Positions 8,262 through 17,791 of a stretch of DNA of 64,000 nucleotides are shown one piece after another (position 1 is the stretch's first letter; each line of letters opens with the position of its first letter). The stretch lies in assembly GCF_004362405.1 (NCBI RefSeq), contig NZ_SNXE01000003.1, forward strand, positions 310,001 to 374,000, given 5' to 3'. This stretch comes from Roseateles asaccharophilus (GTDB lineage: Bacteria; Pseudomonadota; Gammaproteobacteria; Burkholderiales; Burkholderiaceae_C). A program made the position numbers and the translations under genes. A model generated the notes under the pieces. It was not told the origin of the DNA. It worked only from the letters and a program-made list of their open reading frames with translations, and searched no databases.

Positions 8262-11200
8262 TCAGAAGGGGTAGGCGGGCACGGCGGCCTCGATATCCAC
8301 CCAGCGACCCGTGGCCAGGCGGTTGTGCTTGCCCGCCGGCAGGGCATAGAAGGCCCGGTTCGCCAGCGGCAGCTTCAGATCCTCCACCGAACCCAGCGCC
8401 TCGGGGCTCAGGGGCAGGCCATACATCTCGAAGTACTTGCGCACGTCCTGCCCGATGATCTTGGAGCTGAGCACGTAGAACAGGTCCTCGTTCTTGATGG
8501 TGTTGCTGGCGTAGCGGCCCATGGCGTACTTGCCGCGGTTGTTGGCGTCCCAGGCCCGGGCGACCAGTCGATCACCCTTGGTGAGCAGCTGCAGGAACTC
8601 CAGCGTGGTCTGCATGCTGGGCTGGGCCAGACCGTGACGCTCGCGGGTGTAGAGGAAGGCGAGCTGGAAGTGCACGGCACGCATGGGGTTCTGGGAGGTT
8701 CCCCACCACAGGCGCTGCTGCATATCGGCGCGCAGGGCTTCGCCCGTGAGCCCAGCGCTGCGGCTGGCGCTCAGCATGGCATAGAGCCCCGGATGGTCCA
8801 GGTTGTGGCCGGTGTCCAGGCCCAGGGTCTCGTAGATGCGCAGCATGGTGGCGCTGGCCAGGATGTTGTTGTCACACTCCGTGGAGCAGCCCTTGCCACC
8901 GGGCGTCATGCGCATCACGCGCTGCACCGTGTTGTGTCCGAGCTCATGCGCCCAGCCCCAGCCCACGGCCAGGCCGGCCGAGCCATCCGACGGATTGCCC
9001 GAGCACAGGAAGCCGCAGGTGGCGATCCAGCCCACGAAGTGCTGCACATTGGGCGCACGGTGCAGGGCATCCGAGCTGCAGTCCCAGCCGAACTCGCCGC
9101 ACAGGCCGCTGGCCGTGGCCGACATGGGCATATTGTTGTAGCCGTTGGCGAAGTGATTGCTGTTGAACAGACCGTCCTTGAGGTTGTTCAGCACATAGGC
9201 GCGCGGGTCGGCGTTGCCGATGGCGCTCTTGGCGTACTTGGTGATCTGCTGGATCTCGCCGCCCACCAGCTTGTTGGTCTGCCAGCCGAAGTCGCCCTTC
9301 TTGAGCGCGGCCAGGGCCTCGTCGATCTCGGCCTGCCCGGGGTTCTTGGTGAAGTCGAAATGGGCGTACTTGGCCGAGCCCTTGACGCGCAGCGTGATCA
9401 CGCTACCGGCCTTGGCGCCGCTGTAGGACAGCATCAGCGGGCCGCCGAAGGGCGAGACAAAGTCGGTCGTCCCGCGCAAGGGAATGGCGTAGGAGTGCGG
9501 CCGGCGAGGACGGGCGTAGCTGCTGTCCGTCAGCGGATTGCCCCAGGCACGCAGATGACTGGTCTGTACCGCCAGCGAGCTGGCGCCGGCTGCATCCAGC
9601 ACTTCCAGCTGCACCGGCTTGCCGGGCACGGATGCGCGCCCGATCAGCGTCACGCCGCCGGTTTGCGGAATCGTGACGGTGACGGTCTCCCACTCGGCGC
9701 TGACCGCCATATCGCGGGCCTGGGGCGGCATGTAGTCACCCGCACCATTGGGCGGCACCGTGGTCGCCTTGCGATTGAAGACCAGCCAGGAGTCCGAGGC
9801 GTAGGTGCGCATGAAGTCACCGGCATTGCCCTTGACGGACAGGGGCGACCCATAACGCACGGACAGACGCTGCACATCGGCCCACAGGGCCAGGTACTGG
9901 AAGAGCTGGGCGTCGGTGTCGGCAAACACATTCTCACCCGCACCCTGCAGACGGGCGAGCGAGGTGCTGACCAGATTGATGGGCTGCAGGGCCGAGCTGT
10001 CCGTGGAGAAATCCACCGTCAGATCATTGCGCGGCAGCATGCGCAGACTGTTCACCAGCCCGCCGAACTGGTCCGCCTTGGCCAGCATCTCGGCCGGGTT
10101 GCGCGAAGCGCCGATCGAGACACCGGAGGCCGCCGCGAAGTAGTTGCCCGGGTAGCCGCCCAGGCTGATACCCATGCCCGAGACCACGCGCTGCAGACCG
10201 GCCGAAGCATTCCAGCCGGACTGCATCACCACCACCGCCTTGCCGGCGTCCTGGTAGCTGCGCACCAGGGCAGGCAGGGCCGGATGATCAGCGACACCGC
10301 CGCCAAAGACGATCAGGTCCAGTTGCCGCCAGCAGGTGTTGGCGGGATCGGCCACGGCGCAGGAGGACAACACGGCGCTGCTGCCCGCACGCGTCAGGTA
10401 CTGCTTGACGGTATTGCCGTTGTAGGCCGCCACCCCCACCTGCAGCTGGGCCGGCAGGTTGGCGTCGGCGTTGCCGGTCACGACCCAGTTCATGGCCCGA
10501 CGGAAAAGCGGGTAATGCTGCTGCTCGCGGGTGGTGCCGGCCATCCAGCTCAACACGTCGGCGCCGTAGACCAGGCCCCGACCCTGCCCTGTCATGGACA
10601 GCGCCGCCATGCCCTGCCCCCCGTCGGCAGTCAGCAGCGGCACGGCGATGCTGGCCTTGCCGATGTTCACCGTGGTGCTGTTGGTGCCGTGATTGAGCTG
10701 CAGCGCCGCGGCATCGCTGCCCAGGATGGCACGCACCGCCGGCATCTGGGCATTGCCCAGGTCGACGGCCAGCTTGGTGGCACGCTCCAGCAGGGTCGGC
10801 TGGTGCGATGCGTTGAGCGCCGTGGCGTCACCCAGCTGGAGTGCACGGGCAATGGGATCGACAGGCAGCGGAGCCGGAGCCGGAGCCGGAGACGGAGCCG
10901 GAGCCGGAGCCGGGGACGGTGCCGGAGCCGGCGAAGGCGCGGGGGCTGGGGCGGGGGGCAGCACGGGATTGCCGTCGCCGTCCAGCGGGGGCTGCACGTT
11001 CGTGCCAGCGTCTTGTGCGCCACTGGATATCGAGCCGTCCGGCGTCGGGGTGCCGGCAGGTCCCGTGGCACCGGGCTGCGAAGCCCCGGGGGCCGAGTGA
11101 TTGGGCTCCTCCACCGGCGGCAGGCTTTCAACGCCCGCATTGGGCTGGCCCTGGGCCGCGACCTTGTCCTCCTCCAACGGCTCCTCATCCATGCAGCCCT

Positions 11201-11279
11201 GCAGGGACAAGCCCACCAGCAGGGCAAGCGTCAAAGGTGCCAGACGCAGGGGCACGGCAGAACGGGACGGCTGAAACAT
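8262..11279 (-). CDS. ImpA-like M60 family metallopeptidase lipoprotein
   Basis: A 1005-residue surface or periplasmic zinc protease. The start at 11279 gives a lipoprotein signal peptide ending in LQGC. Residues about 108-140 form an Ala/Pro/Ser-rich linker encoded by a degenerate CCGGAG-type hexamer repeat. The central region (about 140-550) looks like the ImpA N-terminal domains, and the catalytic M60 region carries HELGH (residues 777-781) followed by a conserved glutamate region. Known relatives such as Pseudomonas aeruginosa ImpA cleave O-glycosylated host glycoproteins. The gene is monocistronic, followed by a strong terminator and divergent from the DUF4394 lipoprotein. Substrate in this organism is unknown; host mucin or environmental glycoprotein are options. 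Confidence 0.85.
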   Translation of the reverse strand: MFQPSRSAVPLRLAPLTLALLVGLSLQGCMDEEPLEEDKVAAQGQPNAGVESLPPVEEPNHSAPGASQPGATGPAGTPTPDGSISSGAQDAGTNVQPPLDGDGNPVLPPAPAPAPSPAPAPSPAPAPAPSPAPAPAPLPVDPIARALQLGDATALNASHQPTLLERATKLAVDLGNAQMPAVRAILGSDAAALQLNHGTNSTTVNIGKASIAVPLLTADGGQGMAALSMTGQGRGLVYGADVLSWMAGTTREQQHYPLFRRAMNWVVTGNADANLPAQLQVGVAAYNGNTVKQYLTRAGSSAVLSSCAVADPANTCWRQLDLIVFGGGVADHPALPALVRSYQDAGKAVVVMQSGWNASAGLQRVVSGMGISLGGYPGNYFAAASGVSIGASRNPAEMLAKADQFGGLVNSLRMLPRNDLTVDFSTDSSALQPINLVSTSLARLQGAGENVFADTDAQLFQYLALWADVQRLSVRYGSPLSVKGNAGDFMRTYASDSWLVFNRKATTVPPNGAGDYMPPQARDMAVSAEWETVTVTIPQTGGVTLIGRASVPGKPVQLEVLDAAGASSLAVQTSHLRAWGNPLTDSSYARPRRPHSYAIPLRGTTDFVSPFGGPLMLSYSGAKAGSVITLRVKGSAKYAHFDFTKNPGQAEIDEALAALKKGDFGWQTNKLVGGEIQQITKYAKSAIGNADPRAYVLNNLKDGLFNSNHFANGYNNMPMSATASGLCGEFGWDCSSDALHRAPNVQHFVGWIATCGFLCSGNPSDGSAGLAVGWGWAHELGHNTVQRVMRMTPGGKGCSTECDNNILASATMLRIYETLGLDTGHNLDHPGLYAMLSASRSAGLTGEALRADMQQRLWWGTSQNPMRAVHFQLAFLYTRERHGLAQPSMQTTLEFLQLLTKGDRLVARAWDANNRGKYAMGRYASNTIKNEDLFYVLSSKIIGQDVRKYFEMYGLPLSPEALGSVEDLKLPLANRAFYALPAGKHNRLATGRWVDIEAAVPAYPF

Positions 11280-11613
11280 GGAACTCTCGCTAGATGGGTG
11301 GACAAGGCAGACTCGGGTGAAGCAGGACGAGTCGCCGGCTCCCGCAGGGGAAGACGCTGCGCAGTCTAGGAAGGGGGGGGCGGGCCCGATATGTCCCCGG
11401 CGCTCAGCGGCCATGCAATTGCGCTCAGGCAGGGTGAAATTGCGCGAAATGCGCACAAAGTCGCATTTCCAGAAACGCCCCGTTGCAGAACTCACAAGTC
11501 GTACGAGGCGAGGCCCGCCCGGCGTGAATTTCCGGACAGGACGGCGTCAGGGCAGCGCTGCGATGCGAGCGGCTCGGCCAACAATAGCCGGAGTCCATGA
11601 TCAGGAGAGCAAC
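11280..11613. other. Divergent intergenic region between the M60 and DUF4394 lipoprotein genes
   Basis: This 334-bp stretch holds no gene I can support. It contains a run of G (around 11370), an inverted repeat at 11446-11469 with a related half-site GAAATTGCG just before it, and the ribosome binding site of the DUF4394 gene at its right end. It must carry the promoters for both flanking genes, but I cannot place -35/-10 hexamers with confidence. Confidence 0.6.
11446..11469. promoter_or_regulatory. Inverted repeat, possible operator
   Basis: GAAATGCG at 11446-11453 and its exact complement CGCATTTC at 11462-11469 are separated by 8 nt. A near copy of the half-site, GAAATTGCG, occurs at about 11436. 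The position between two divergent exported-protein genes suits a shared regulator site. No T tract follows on either strand, so a terminator is unlikely. Confidence 0.4.
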
Positions 11614-12507
11614 GTGATCTGCTTCCGAGTCCGTCCCGTGTCCGCCATCGCCTGCACGGCACTGAGCGTGTTGCTCGGCGCTTGCGCCAGCCGCTCCGCC
11701 GAGCCGCTGGGCCCGCCCGCCAAGGAGATGATCTATGCCGTGACCGCCAGCCATCAGCTGATCCAGTTCAACGCCGGGCAGCCACAGCAACTGCTTGCAC
11801 GCAGGCAGCTCGACGGCCTGGCCCCGGGCGATCATCTGCTGGGCATCGACTACCGGGTGGCCAAGGGCCAGCTCTTCGGCTTGGGTGCCAGCGGCCAGCT
11901 CTATCGCATAGACCCCGCGACCGGCCGGGCCACTGCCGTGGGAGCACCCGTAGCCCTGACCCGCGAAGGCGCCAGCGAATGGGGCTTTGACTTCAACCCC
12001 ACGGTGGACCGCATCCGGGTCGTCAACGACAAAGGCTTCAATCTACGCCTGCACCCGGACACGGGCGCCATCGTCGACGCCAAGCCCGAGCAGGCAGGAC
12101 TGCAGCTCGATGAGCCACTGCGATATGACAACGGAGATGCCAATGCCGGCAAGGAGCCAGGCATCGTGGCGGCCGGCTACAGCTACAACAAGGACGACGA
12201 GAAGATCACCACCAACTACGCCCTGGACGGCAGGCTGGGCACCCTGGTGCACCAGGGGAGCAAGGAAGGGGTGCAGCCCCTGATCTCGCCCAACACCGGG
12301 CGGCTCTTCACGGTGGGTTCGCTGGGCATAGGCAGCTTCGCCCACGCCAGCCTGGACATCTCGGATGTTTCCAATACGGCCTATGCCGCGGTGCGCCAGG
12401 GCAGCGTCTCGCGCTGGTACCGCATTGAGCTGAGCAGTGGCCGGGCCACGCTGATCGGCACCATCGCTGGCGGCGAGCCCGTCGTGGGCACCGCCATCGA
12501 GCCCTGA
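11614..12507 (+). CDS. DUF4394 domain lipoprotein
   Basis: A 297-residue exported lipoprotein with the lipobox LLGAC (Cys24). The rest matches the DUF4394 pattern: a beta-propeller-like repeat of short strands, including GFDFNPTVDRIRVV and YSYNKDD motifs that mark this family. Its biochemical role is not established. The frame is open upstream, but a GTG at 11614, preceded by AGGAGAG at five bases, gives exactly a signal peptide start. It is followed by a strong terminator and is divergent from the M60 lipoprotein. Confidence 0.82.
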   Translation: MICFRVRPVSAIACTALSVLLGACASRSAEPLGPPAKEMIYAVTASHQLIQFNAGQPQQLLARRQLDGLAPGDHLLGIDYRVAKGQLFGLGASGQLYRIDPATGRATAVGAPVALTREGASEWGFDFNPTVDRIRVVNDKGFNLRLHPDTGAIVDAKPEQAGLQLDEPLRYDNGDANAGKEPGIVAAGYSYNKDDEKITTNYALDGRLGTLVHQGSKEGVQPLISPNTGRLFTVGSLGIGSFAHASLDISDVSNTAYAAVRQGSVSRWYRIELSSGRATLIGTIAGGEPVVGTAIEP

Positions 12508-12528
12508 GCACTCCAAGGCCGCAAAGAG

Positions 12529-12557
12529 CAAGGGCGCCCATGGGCGCCCTTGTTGTT
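12529..12557 (+). terminator. Intrinsic terminator between DUF4394 and gltL
   Basis: AAGGGCGCCCA/TGGGCGCCCTT is a long perfect palindrome (12530-12551) followed by GTTGTT on the plus strand. It lies between convergent genes and may stop transcripts from both sides, since the minus-strand exit reads GCTCTTTGC. Confidence 0.7.
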
Positions 12558-12587
12558 CAGCGAGGCCGCGCCCAGCGCGGTGCAGGC

Positions 12588-13322
<735 letters not shown>

Positions 13323-13336
13323 GGCGCTTCTAGCCC

Positions 13337-14002
13337 TTAGCGAATGATGGCAATCTTCTTCTGCAGGCGACGCACCAGCATCGACAGCGAGAAGCAGATG
13401 ACAAAGTAGACCAGGGCCGCGACCAGATAGGTCTCGACCGGGCGGTTGAAGTTCTTGCCGGCCACCTCGAAGCCCTTGAGCAGGTCATAGGCCCCGATGG
13501 CGTAGACCAGGGAGGTGTCCTGGAAGAGGATGATGGTCTGGGTCAGCAGCACCGGCAGCATATTGCGGAAGGCCTGGGGCAGCACCACCAGCTGCATGGT
13601 CTGACGGTAGGTCATGCCCACCGCGTAGCCTGCATAGACCTGGCCCTTGGGCACGCTCTGGATGCCGGCACGCATGATCTCAGAGAAGTAGGCCGCCTCG
13701 AACACCGTGAAGGTGATCATGGCCGAGAGCTCCGCGCCCATGGGCTTGCCGATCAGCAAGGGAATCAGCAGGAAGAACCACAGGATCACCATCACCAGGG
13801 GGATGGAGCGCAGGGTATTCACATAGAAGGCGGCGGGAACGGCCAGCCACTTCTTGCCCGACAGGCGCATCAGCGCCAGCACGGTGCCCAGGGCGATGCC
13901 GCCCACCATGGCGATCAGGGTCAGCTGCACGCTGAACACCAGACCCTTGAGCACGAAACTGGAAACCAGGTTCCAGTCCATGAAACTGAAGTCGAGATTC
14001 AT
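13337..14002 (-). CDS. gltK: Glutamate/aspartate ABC transporter permease
   Basis: A 221-residue inner-membrane permease of the HisMQ type with about five membrane spans and the conserved EAA loop ([14 protein letters not shown] followed by A-G) that docks onto the ATPase. It pairs with gltJ, from which it is separated by only 2 bp, to form the heterodimeric channel for glutamate and aspartate. The ATG at 14002 leads straight into the amphipathic N-terminus normal for GltK. Confidence 0.93.
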   Translation of the reverse strand: MNLDFSFMDWNLVSSFVLKGLVFSVQLTLIAMVGGIALGTVLALMRLSGKKWLAVPAAFYVNTLRSIPLVMVILWFFLLIPLLIGKPMGAELSAMITFTVFEAAYFSEIMRAGIQSVPKGQVYAGYAVGMTYRQTMQLVVLPQAFRNMLPVLLTQTIILFQDTSLVYAIGAYDLLKGFEVAGKNFNRPVETYLVAALVYFVICFSLSMLVRRLQKKIAIIR

Positions 14003-14004
14003 GC

Positions 14005-14742
14005 TTACTTGCCCCCCACCATGCCGGGCACGGCCACGCGGTGCTCGATGAATAGCGCAATGCGGTTGACCGCGAAGGCGGAGATGAAGTACAGGCCCGT
14101 AACCCCCAGATAGATCTCGATGCCCCTGGAGGTTTCCTCCTGGGCCTGCATGGCGAACATGGTCAGCTCCGCGATCGAGACCGCGAAGGCCACCGAGGAG
14201 TTCTTGATGATGTTCATGCTCTCGCTGGTGAGCGGCGGGATCACGATGCGAAAGGCCATGGGCAGCAGCACATAGCGATAGGTCTGCGGCAGGGTGAAGC
14301 CCATGGCCAGCCCCGCGTAGCGCTGCCCCTTGGGCAGGCTCTGGATACCGGCCCTGACCTGCTCGGCAATACGCGCCGAGGTGAAGAAGCCCAGGGCAAA
14401 CACCACCAGGAGGAAGCTGGGAACCTGCTTGAGCGGCGGGATAAGCGCGGGCAGCACGTGGTACCAGAGGAAGACCTGGACCAGCAGCGGAATATTGCGG
14501 AACAGCTCGGTCCAGGCATTGCCCAGGGCCACCAGGGCCTTGCTGGGCGTGGTGCGAAAGATGCCCATCAGCGAGCCAAACACCAGGGCCACCACCAGCG
14601 CCAGCAACGCCACGCTCAGGGTCCAGCCCCAGGCGGACAGCATCCAGTCAAGATAGGTGATGTCGCCACCGCTACCAAAGCAGCTGGCGCGCACCTCACC
14701 GTCGATGGTGTCCTTGCAGAACACCTGCCAATCCCATGTCAT
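14005..14742 (-). CDS. gltJ: Glutamate/aspartate ABC transporter permease
   Basis: A 245-residue inner-membrane permease, the partner of GltK. It has the HisMQ-type fold, an EAA loop (QVRAGIQSLPKGQRYAG) and the GltJ-type N-terminus MTWDWQVF, which aligns with the E. coli protein and favours the ATG at 14742 over an in-frame GTG at 14748. It ends with a GGK tail as in E. coli GltJ. A hairpin with a T tract lies just upstream, between gltI and this gene. Confidence 0.92.
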   Translation of the reverse strand: MTWDWQVFCKDTIDGEVRASCFGSGGDITYLDWMLSAWGWTLSVALLALVVALVFGSLMGIFRTTPSKALVALGNAWTELFRNIPLLVQVFLWYHVLPALIPPLKQVPSFLLVVFALGFFTSARIAEQVRAGIQSLPKGQRYAGLAMGFTLPQTYRYVLLPMAFRIVIPPLTSESMNIIKNSSVAFAVSIAELTMFAMQAQEETSRGIEIYLGVTGLYFISAFAVNRIALFIEHRVAVPGMVGGK

Positions 14743-14762
14743 CGCCACCGCGAAATCCCCTC

Positions 14763-14800
14763 AAAAAACGAGGCCGCCCGTTTACAGCCCGGGCGGCCTC
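14763..14800 (-). terminator. Attenuating hairpin between gltI and gltJ
   Basis: On the minus strand GAGGCCGCCCG-ggctgtaaa-CGGGCGGCCTC is followed by GTTTTTTGAG. The 11-bp stem and T tract fit an intrinsic terminator. Since the permease genes follow at once with no new promoter evident, it probably acts as a partial terminator or 3'-end stabiliser that gives more binding protein than membrane parts. Confidence 0.75.
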
Positions 14801-14824
14801 TCAGCCATCAGTCAAGCGCCCGGA

Positions 14825-15715
14825 TTACTTCTTGGCGTACTCTTCCATCGGCTTGTCGTTCGGGTTGGCCCAAGCCGCCTTGGTGTTGTCGTTGGCCGCC
14901 ATGCCGACCTTGGTGTTGGACGGCGGGATGGGCTGCTCGAACCACTTGGTCCACAGCTTGGCGATGTCGCCGGACTTCATCATGGCCTTGATGCTGTCGT
15001 CCACGGCCTTCTTGAAGGCGGGGTCGTCCTTGCGCATCATGATGGCGATCGGCTCCACCGACAGCACCTCGCCCACGATCTTGAACTCAGCCGGATTCTT
15101 GGCCTTGGCGATATTGCCGGCCAAGATGGCACCGTCCATCACGAAGGCGTCGGCACGGCCCGACTCCAGCAGCAGGAAGCTGTCGGCATGGTCCTTGCCG
15201 AACACTTCCTTGAAGTCCACGCCCGTGGCGCGCTCATGCTTGCGCAGGGTCTGGACCGAGGTGGTGCCGGTGGTGGTGGCCACGGTCTTGCCATTGAGCT
15301 GAGCGATATTGCTGATGCCCGAGTTGGCCTTGACAGCGATGCGCACTTCCTCCACGAAGGTGGTCACGGCAAAGGCCACGTCCTTCTGGCGGGTGGCATT
15401 GTTGGTGGTCGAGCCGCACTCGATGTCCACGGTGCCGTTCTGAACCAGGGGGATGCGGTTCTGCGAGGTCACGGGCTGGTACTTCACGTCCAGCTTGGCC
15501 AGGCCCAGCTGCTTCTGCACATCGGCCAGCACCTTCTGGCAGATTTCCACGTGGTAGCCGACGTACTTGCCGTCGCCCAGCGTGTAGGACAGAGCCCCGG
15601 AGGACTCGCGCACGCCCATGGTGACCGCGCCGCTGTCCTTGATCTTCTTCAGCGTGTCCGCATGCGCAACACCGGCAGCGGCAGCAACGGCCAGCACAAG
15701 CAATGTCTTCTTCAT
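14825..15715 (-). CDS. gltI: Glutamate/aspartate ABC transporter periplasmic binding protein
   Basis: A 296-residue periplasmic solute receptor. The ATG at 15715, preceded by AGGAG at 6 bases, gives a classic Sec signal peptide with cleavage after HADA-like VAHA. The mature part follows the SBP_bac_3 fold, including GYHVEICQKV and DIECGSTTNN, the latter typical of GltI-type receptors for acidic amino acids. It leads the gltIJKL operon and is separated from gltJ by an attenuator-like hairpin. Confidence 0.94.
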   Translation of the reverse strand: MKKTLLVLAVAAAAGVAHADTLKKIKDSGAVTMGVRESSGALSYTLGDGKYVGYHVEICQKVLADVQKQLGLAKLDVKYQPVTSQNRIPLVQNGTVDIECGSTTNNATRQKDVAFAVTTFVEEVRIAVKANSGISNIAQLNGKTVATTTGTTSVQTLRKHERATGVDFKEVFGKDHADSFLLLESGRADAFVMDGAILAGNIAKAKNPAEFKIVGEVLSVEPIAIMMRKDDPAFKKAVDDSIKAMMKSGDIAKLWTKWFEQPIPPSNTKVGMAANDNTKAAWANPNDKPMEEYAKK

Positions 15716-15961
15716 AAGAGCTCCTGGTTCAAGTTCAATCCCAAGGTCTGAAGCAGACCATGGGCCCACTTCTTACCAAGTACGCAGTTTTACGCATTTG
15801 AGCCTGCGCTTCGCAGCTTGCCAAAGAATTTTTCCGGCGCGGCTCTGATCCGGCGGGAAACTCGCAACAAGCGCCGCACTCTAGCGACAGCAACTAGGCA
15901 CGCCCAATGCAGAAAATGCATCTCCGTCATGCCAGGCCAACATGACCAACTGGGGAAAACA

Positions 15962-16888
15962 CTAGCGCATCAAGCCCGCCTGGAACAAGAAGTCCCAGAG
16001 CGACTGAGCAGCTGGTTTGCTGCGACGTGCAACCTCGGGGCGTTCGCGGTATATGCGCAGGTCCATGCTCAATTCAAAGGCGCCTGAAGGGGCCGCCTGA
16101 ACCAACCGACGAGCTTTCAGCTCCTTTTTTACCGAACTCGCCGGCAGAAAGGCCAGGCCATGCCCCTCCAGCGCCATGGCTTTGAGCCCCTCGGCCATAT
16201 CTGTCTCGTAAATCGCATCCAAGTTGAGGGCCAGTGGCGCGTCCTTGACGATCAGCTCCACCAAGCGCCCCAAGTAGGCACCCGCGGCATAGCTGAGAAA
16301 CGGGATTTTCTGTCCTGGGTGCCCCGGCAAGTGAAAGAGGGGATGGCCATTGGCATCGGCCTTGGCATAAGCAGCCAAGGTCTCGGTCCCCAGCGAGGCC
16401 ATTTCGTACCGCTCCGGGTCTAGCTGCAAGGGCTGGCTGGGATGGTGGTAGGCCAGCAGCAGGTCGCAATTGCCCTCGCTGAGCTGCATCATGGCGTCAT
16501 GCACATTCAGCGCATTGAGCCGGGTCTTGATGGCGCCGAAACGCTGGCGCAACTCCATCAGCCAGTGCGGGAAGAAGCTGAAGGCCAGGGAGTGCGGCAC
16601 GGCGAACTCGATCATGTCCTGGCCCGCGGCCTGATGGCTGCGCAGCATATTGCGCGTGGCCTGCAGGCTACCCAGGATCTCGATGGCCTGGTCCAGCAAA
16701 GTCTCGCCCGCGGCCGTGAGCCGGGTCGGATAGGAGGATCGATCCACCAGGTCCACCCCCGCCCAGGCTTCCAGCGCCTGGATGCGCCGCGAGAAGGCCG
16801 GTTGGGTCACATGCCGGAGCTGGGCCGAACGCGAGAAGCTGCGCGTCTCGGCCAAGCTGACGAAGTCTTCAAGCCACTTGGTTTCCAC
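15962..16888 (-). CDS. LysR-family regulator, HypT/YjiE-like
   Basis: A 308-residue LysR regulator. The N-terminal winged helix-turn-helix covers residues 1-60 (ETKWLEDFVSLAETRSFS then QPAFSRRIQALE). The ETKWL-DF opening, QPAFSRRI block and the SYAAGAYLGRL segment resemble E. coli HypT (YjiE), a hypochlorite-responsive regulator, more than typical metabolic LysR proteins. The start is a GTG at 16888, the only one that gives the expected ETKWL start. It is encoded just upstream of, and in the same direction as, gltI, with a 246-bp gap, so it could act on gltI or elsewhere. Assignment to LysR is firm; the HypT function is inference. Confidence 0.85.
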   Translation of the reverse strand: METKWLEDFVSLAETRSFSRSAQLRHVTQPAFSRRIQALEAWAGVDLVDRSSYPTRLTAAGETLLDQAIEILGSLQATRNMLRSHQAAGQDMIEFAVPHSLAFSFFPHWLMELRQRFGAIKTRLNALNVHDAMMQLSEGNCDLLLAYHHPSQPLQLDPERYEMASLGTETLAAYAKADANGHPLFHLPGHPGQKIPFLSYAAGAYLGRLVELIVKDAPLALNLDAIYETDMAEGLKAMALEGHGLAFLPASSVKKELKARRLVQAAPSGAFELSMDLRIYRERPEVARRSKPAAQSLWDFLFQAGLMR

Positions 16889-17061
16889 GCGGGCAGTGTA
16901 GCCCGCCCGGGCAAACCCCCATCTGCGGGCCTCCCACACCCCAAGCACCCCCTGGATGGAGGGGGGCCAGGTCATGCTTTCTCAGAACGCTTGAGTACAG
17001 TCAACGCAGCTGGGTCAGGCTAGCGCAGACCGTTCAAACAACCCATATCGGGGCATCCACC

Positions 17062-17715
17062 ATGAAGCTCATCCAGGCCGCGATCGCAACCTTCACGCTG
17101 GCGGGCGCCACGGCCGCCATGTCCGCCCCGGTGCTGAACTTCGAGAACCTGTTCACCGCCACAGACAAGCCGGACAGCCTGGTGCGATTGAGCGACCAGT
17201 ACGAAAGCAGTGGCGTGCTGTTCGAGAGCGAGGGCTGGGTGGTGAACGCCCGCGGGGCCGGCGGCCTGGGCAACTTCAGCAATACGCCCTCCGGTATCGC
17301 GGCGGCAACCCTGATCTCGGACGCCATGAGCGGCCCGGCCAGTTTGCTGGCGCGCGTCAAGGGCGGCTTCCAGGACAGCCTGACCCTGAGCTACACCACG
17401 GACCAGATCGATGTGGGCGTGAGCCTGCTGGACGAACAGGGCAAGGTGCTGAGCAGCTTCCTGCTCAATAGCGTGAGTCAGGTCGGCTGCGGCACCTTGG
17501 ACCTGTGCAACTGGAGCCGTGGCACCAAGCTCAGCTTTGATGGGACGGCCTACGCCGTGCGTTTCAGCGGGGCAAGCGGCCAAGCCTTCTTCGACGACAT
17601 CAGCTTCGGCAGCGGCGGCAACCAGACCGTGCCCGAGCCCGCCAGCCTGGCCCTGTTGGTGGCCGGCCTGGCCGCCGCCGGCTGTGCCCGCCGCCGCAGG
17701 ACCGGCGCCGCCTGA
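17062..17715 (+). CDS. PEP-CTERM sorting domain protein
   Basis: A 217-residue exported protein with a Sec signal peptide (residues 1-22), a beta-rich body and the C-terminal sorting signal VPEPASLALLVAGLAAAG followed by CARRRR. Such tails are processed by exosortase/EpsH at the inner membrane, coupling the protein to exopolysaccharide export. The body has no recognised enzyme motif and may be a structural matrix protein. No exosortase gene is in the window. A strong terminator follows, so the gene is a single unit. Confidence 0.9.
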   Translation: MKLIQAAIATFTLAGATAAMSAPVLNFENLFTATDKPDSLVRLSDQYESSGVLFESEGWVVNARGAGGLGNFSNTPSGIAAATLISDAMSGPASLLARVKGGFQDSLTLSYTTDQIDVGVSLLDEQGKVLSSFLLNSVSQVGCGTLDLCNWSRGTKLSFDGTAYAVRFSGASGQAFFDDISFGSGGNQTVPEPASLALLVAGLAAAGCARRRRTGAA

Positions 17716-17738
17716 GCCTTCACCGCCCCCGCCGATCA

Positions 17739-17763
17739 GGCCACGCCATGCGTGGCCTTTTTC
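17739..17763 (+). terminator. Intrinsic terminator after the PEP-CTERM gene
   Basis: GGCCACGC-cat-GCGTGGCC (8-bp stem) followed by TTTTTC, 24 bp after the stop codon of the PEP-CTERM gene and before the convergent ABC exporter gene. Confidence 0.88.
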
Positions 17764-17791
17764 ATGGGCGCGCGCCGCCGCGCGGCCGGTT

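Noticed and set aside
10860-10950. Hexamer-like repeats considered as CRISPR or satellite
   Set aside because: The repeat is in frame inside the M60 gene and encodes an Ala/Pro/Ser linker; there are no spacers.
8022-11369. 1115-codon open frame on the plus strand opposite the M60 gene
   Set aside because: It is antisense to a gene with a signal peptide, lipobox and HELGH; its product has no recognisable motif and has the His/Gln/Gly-rich bias of reverse-frame GC-rich sequence.
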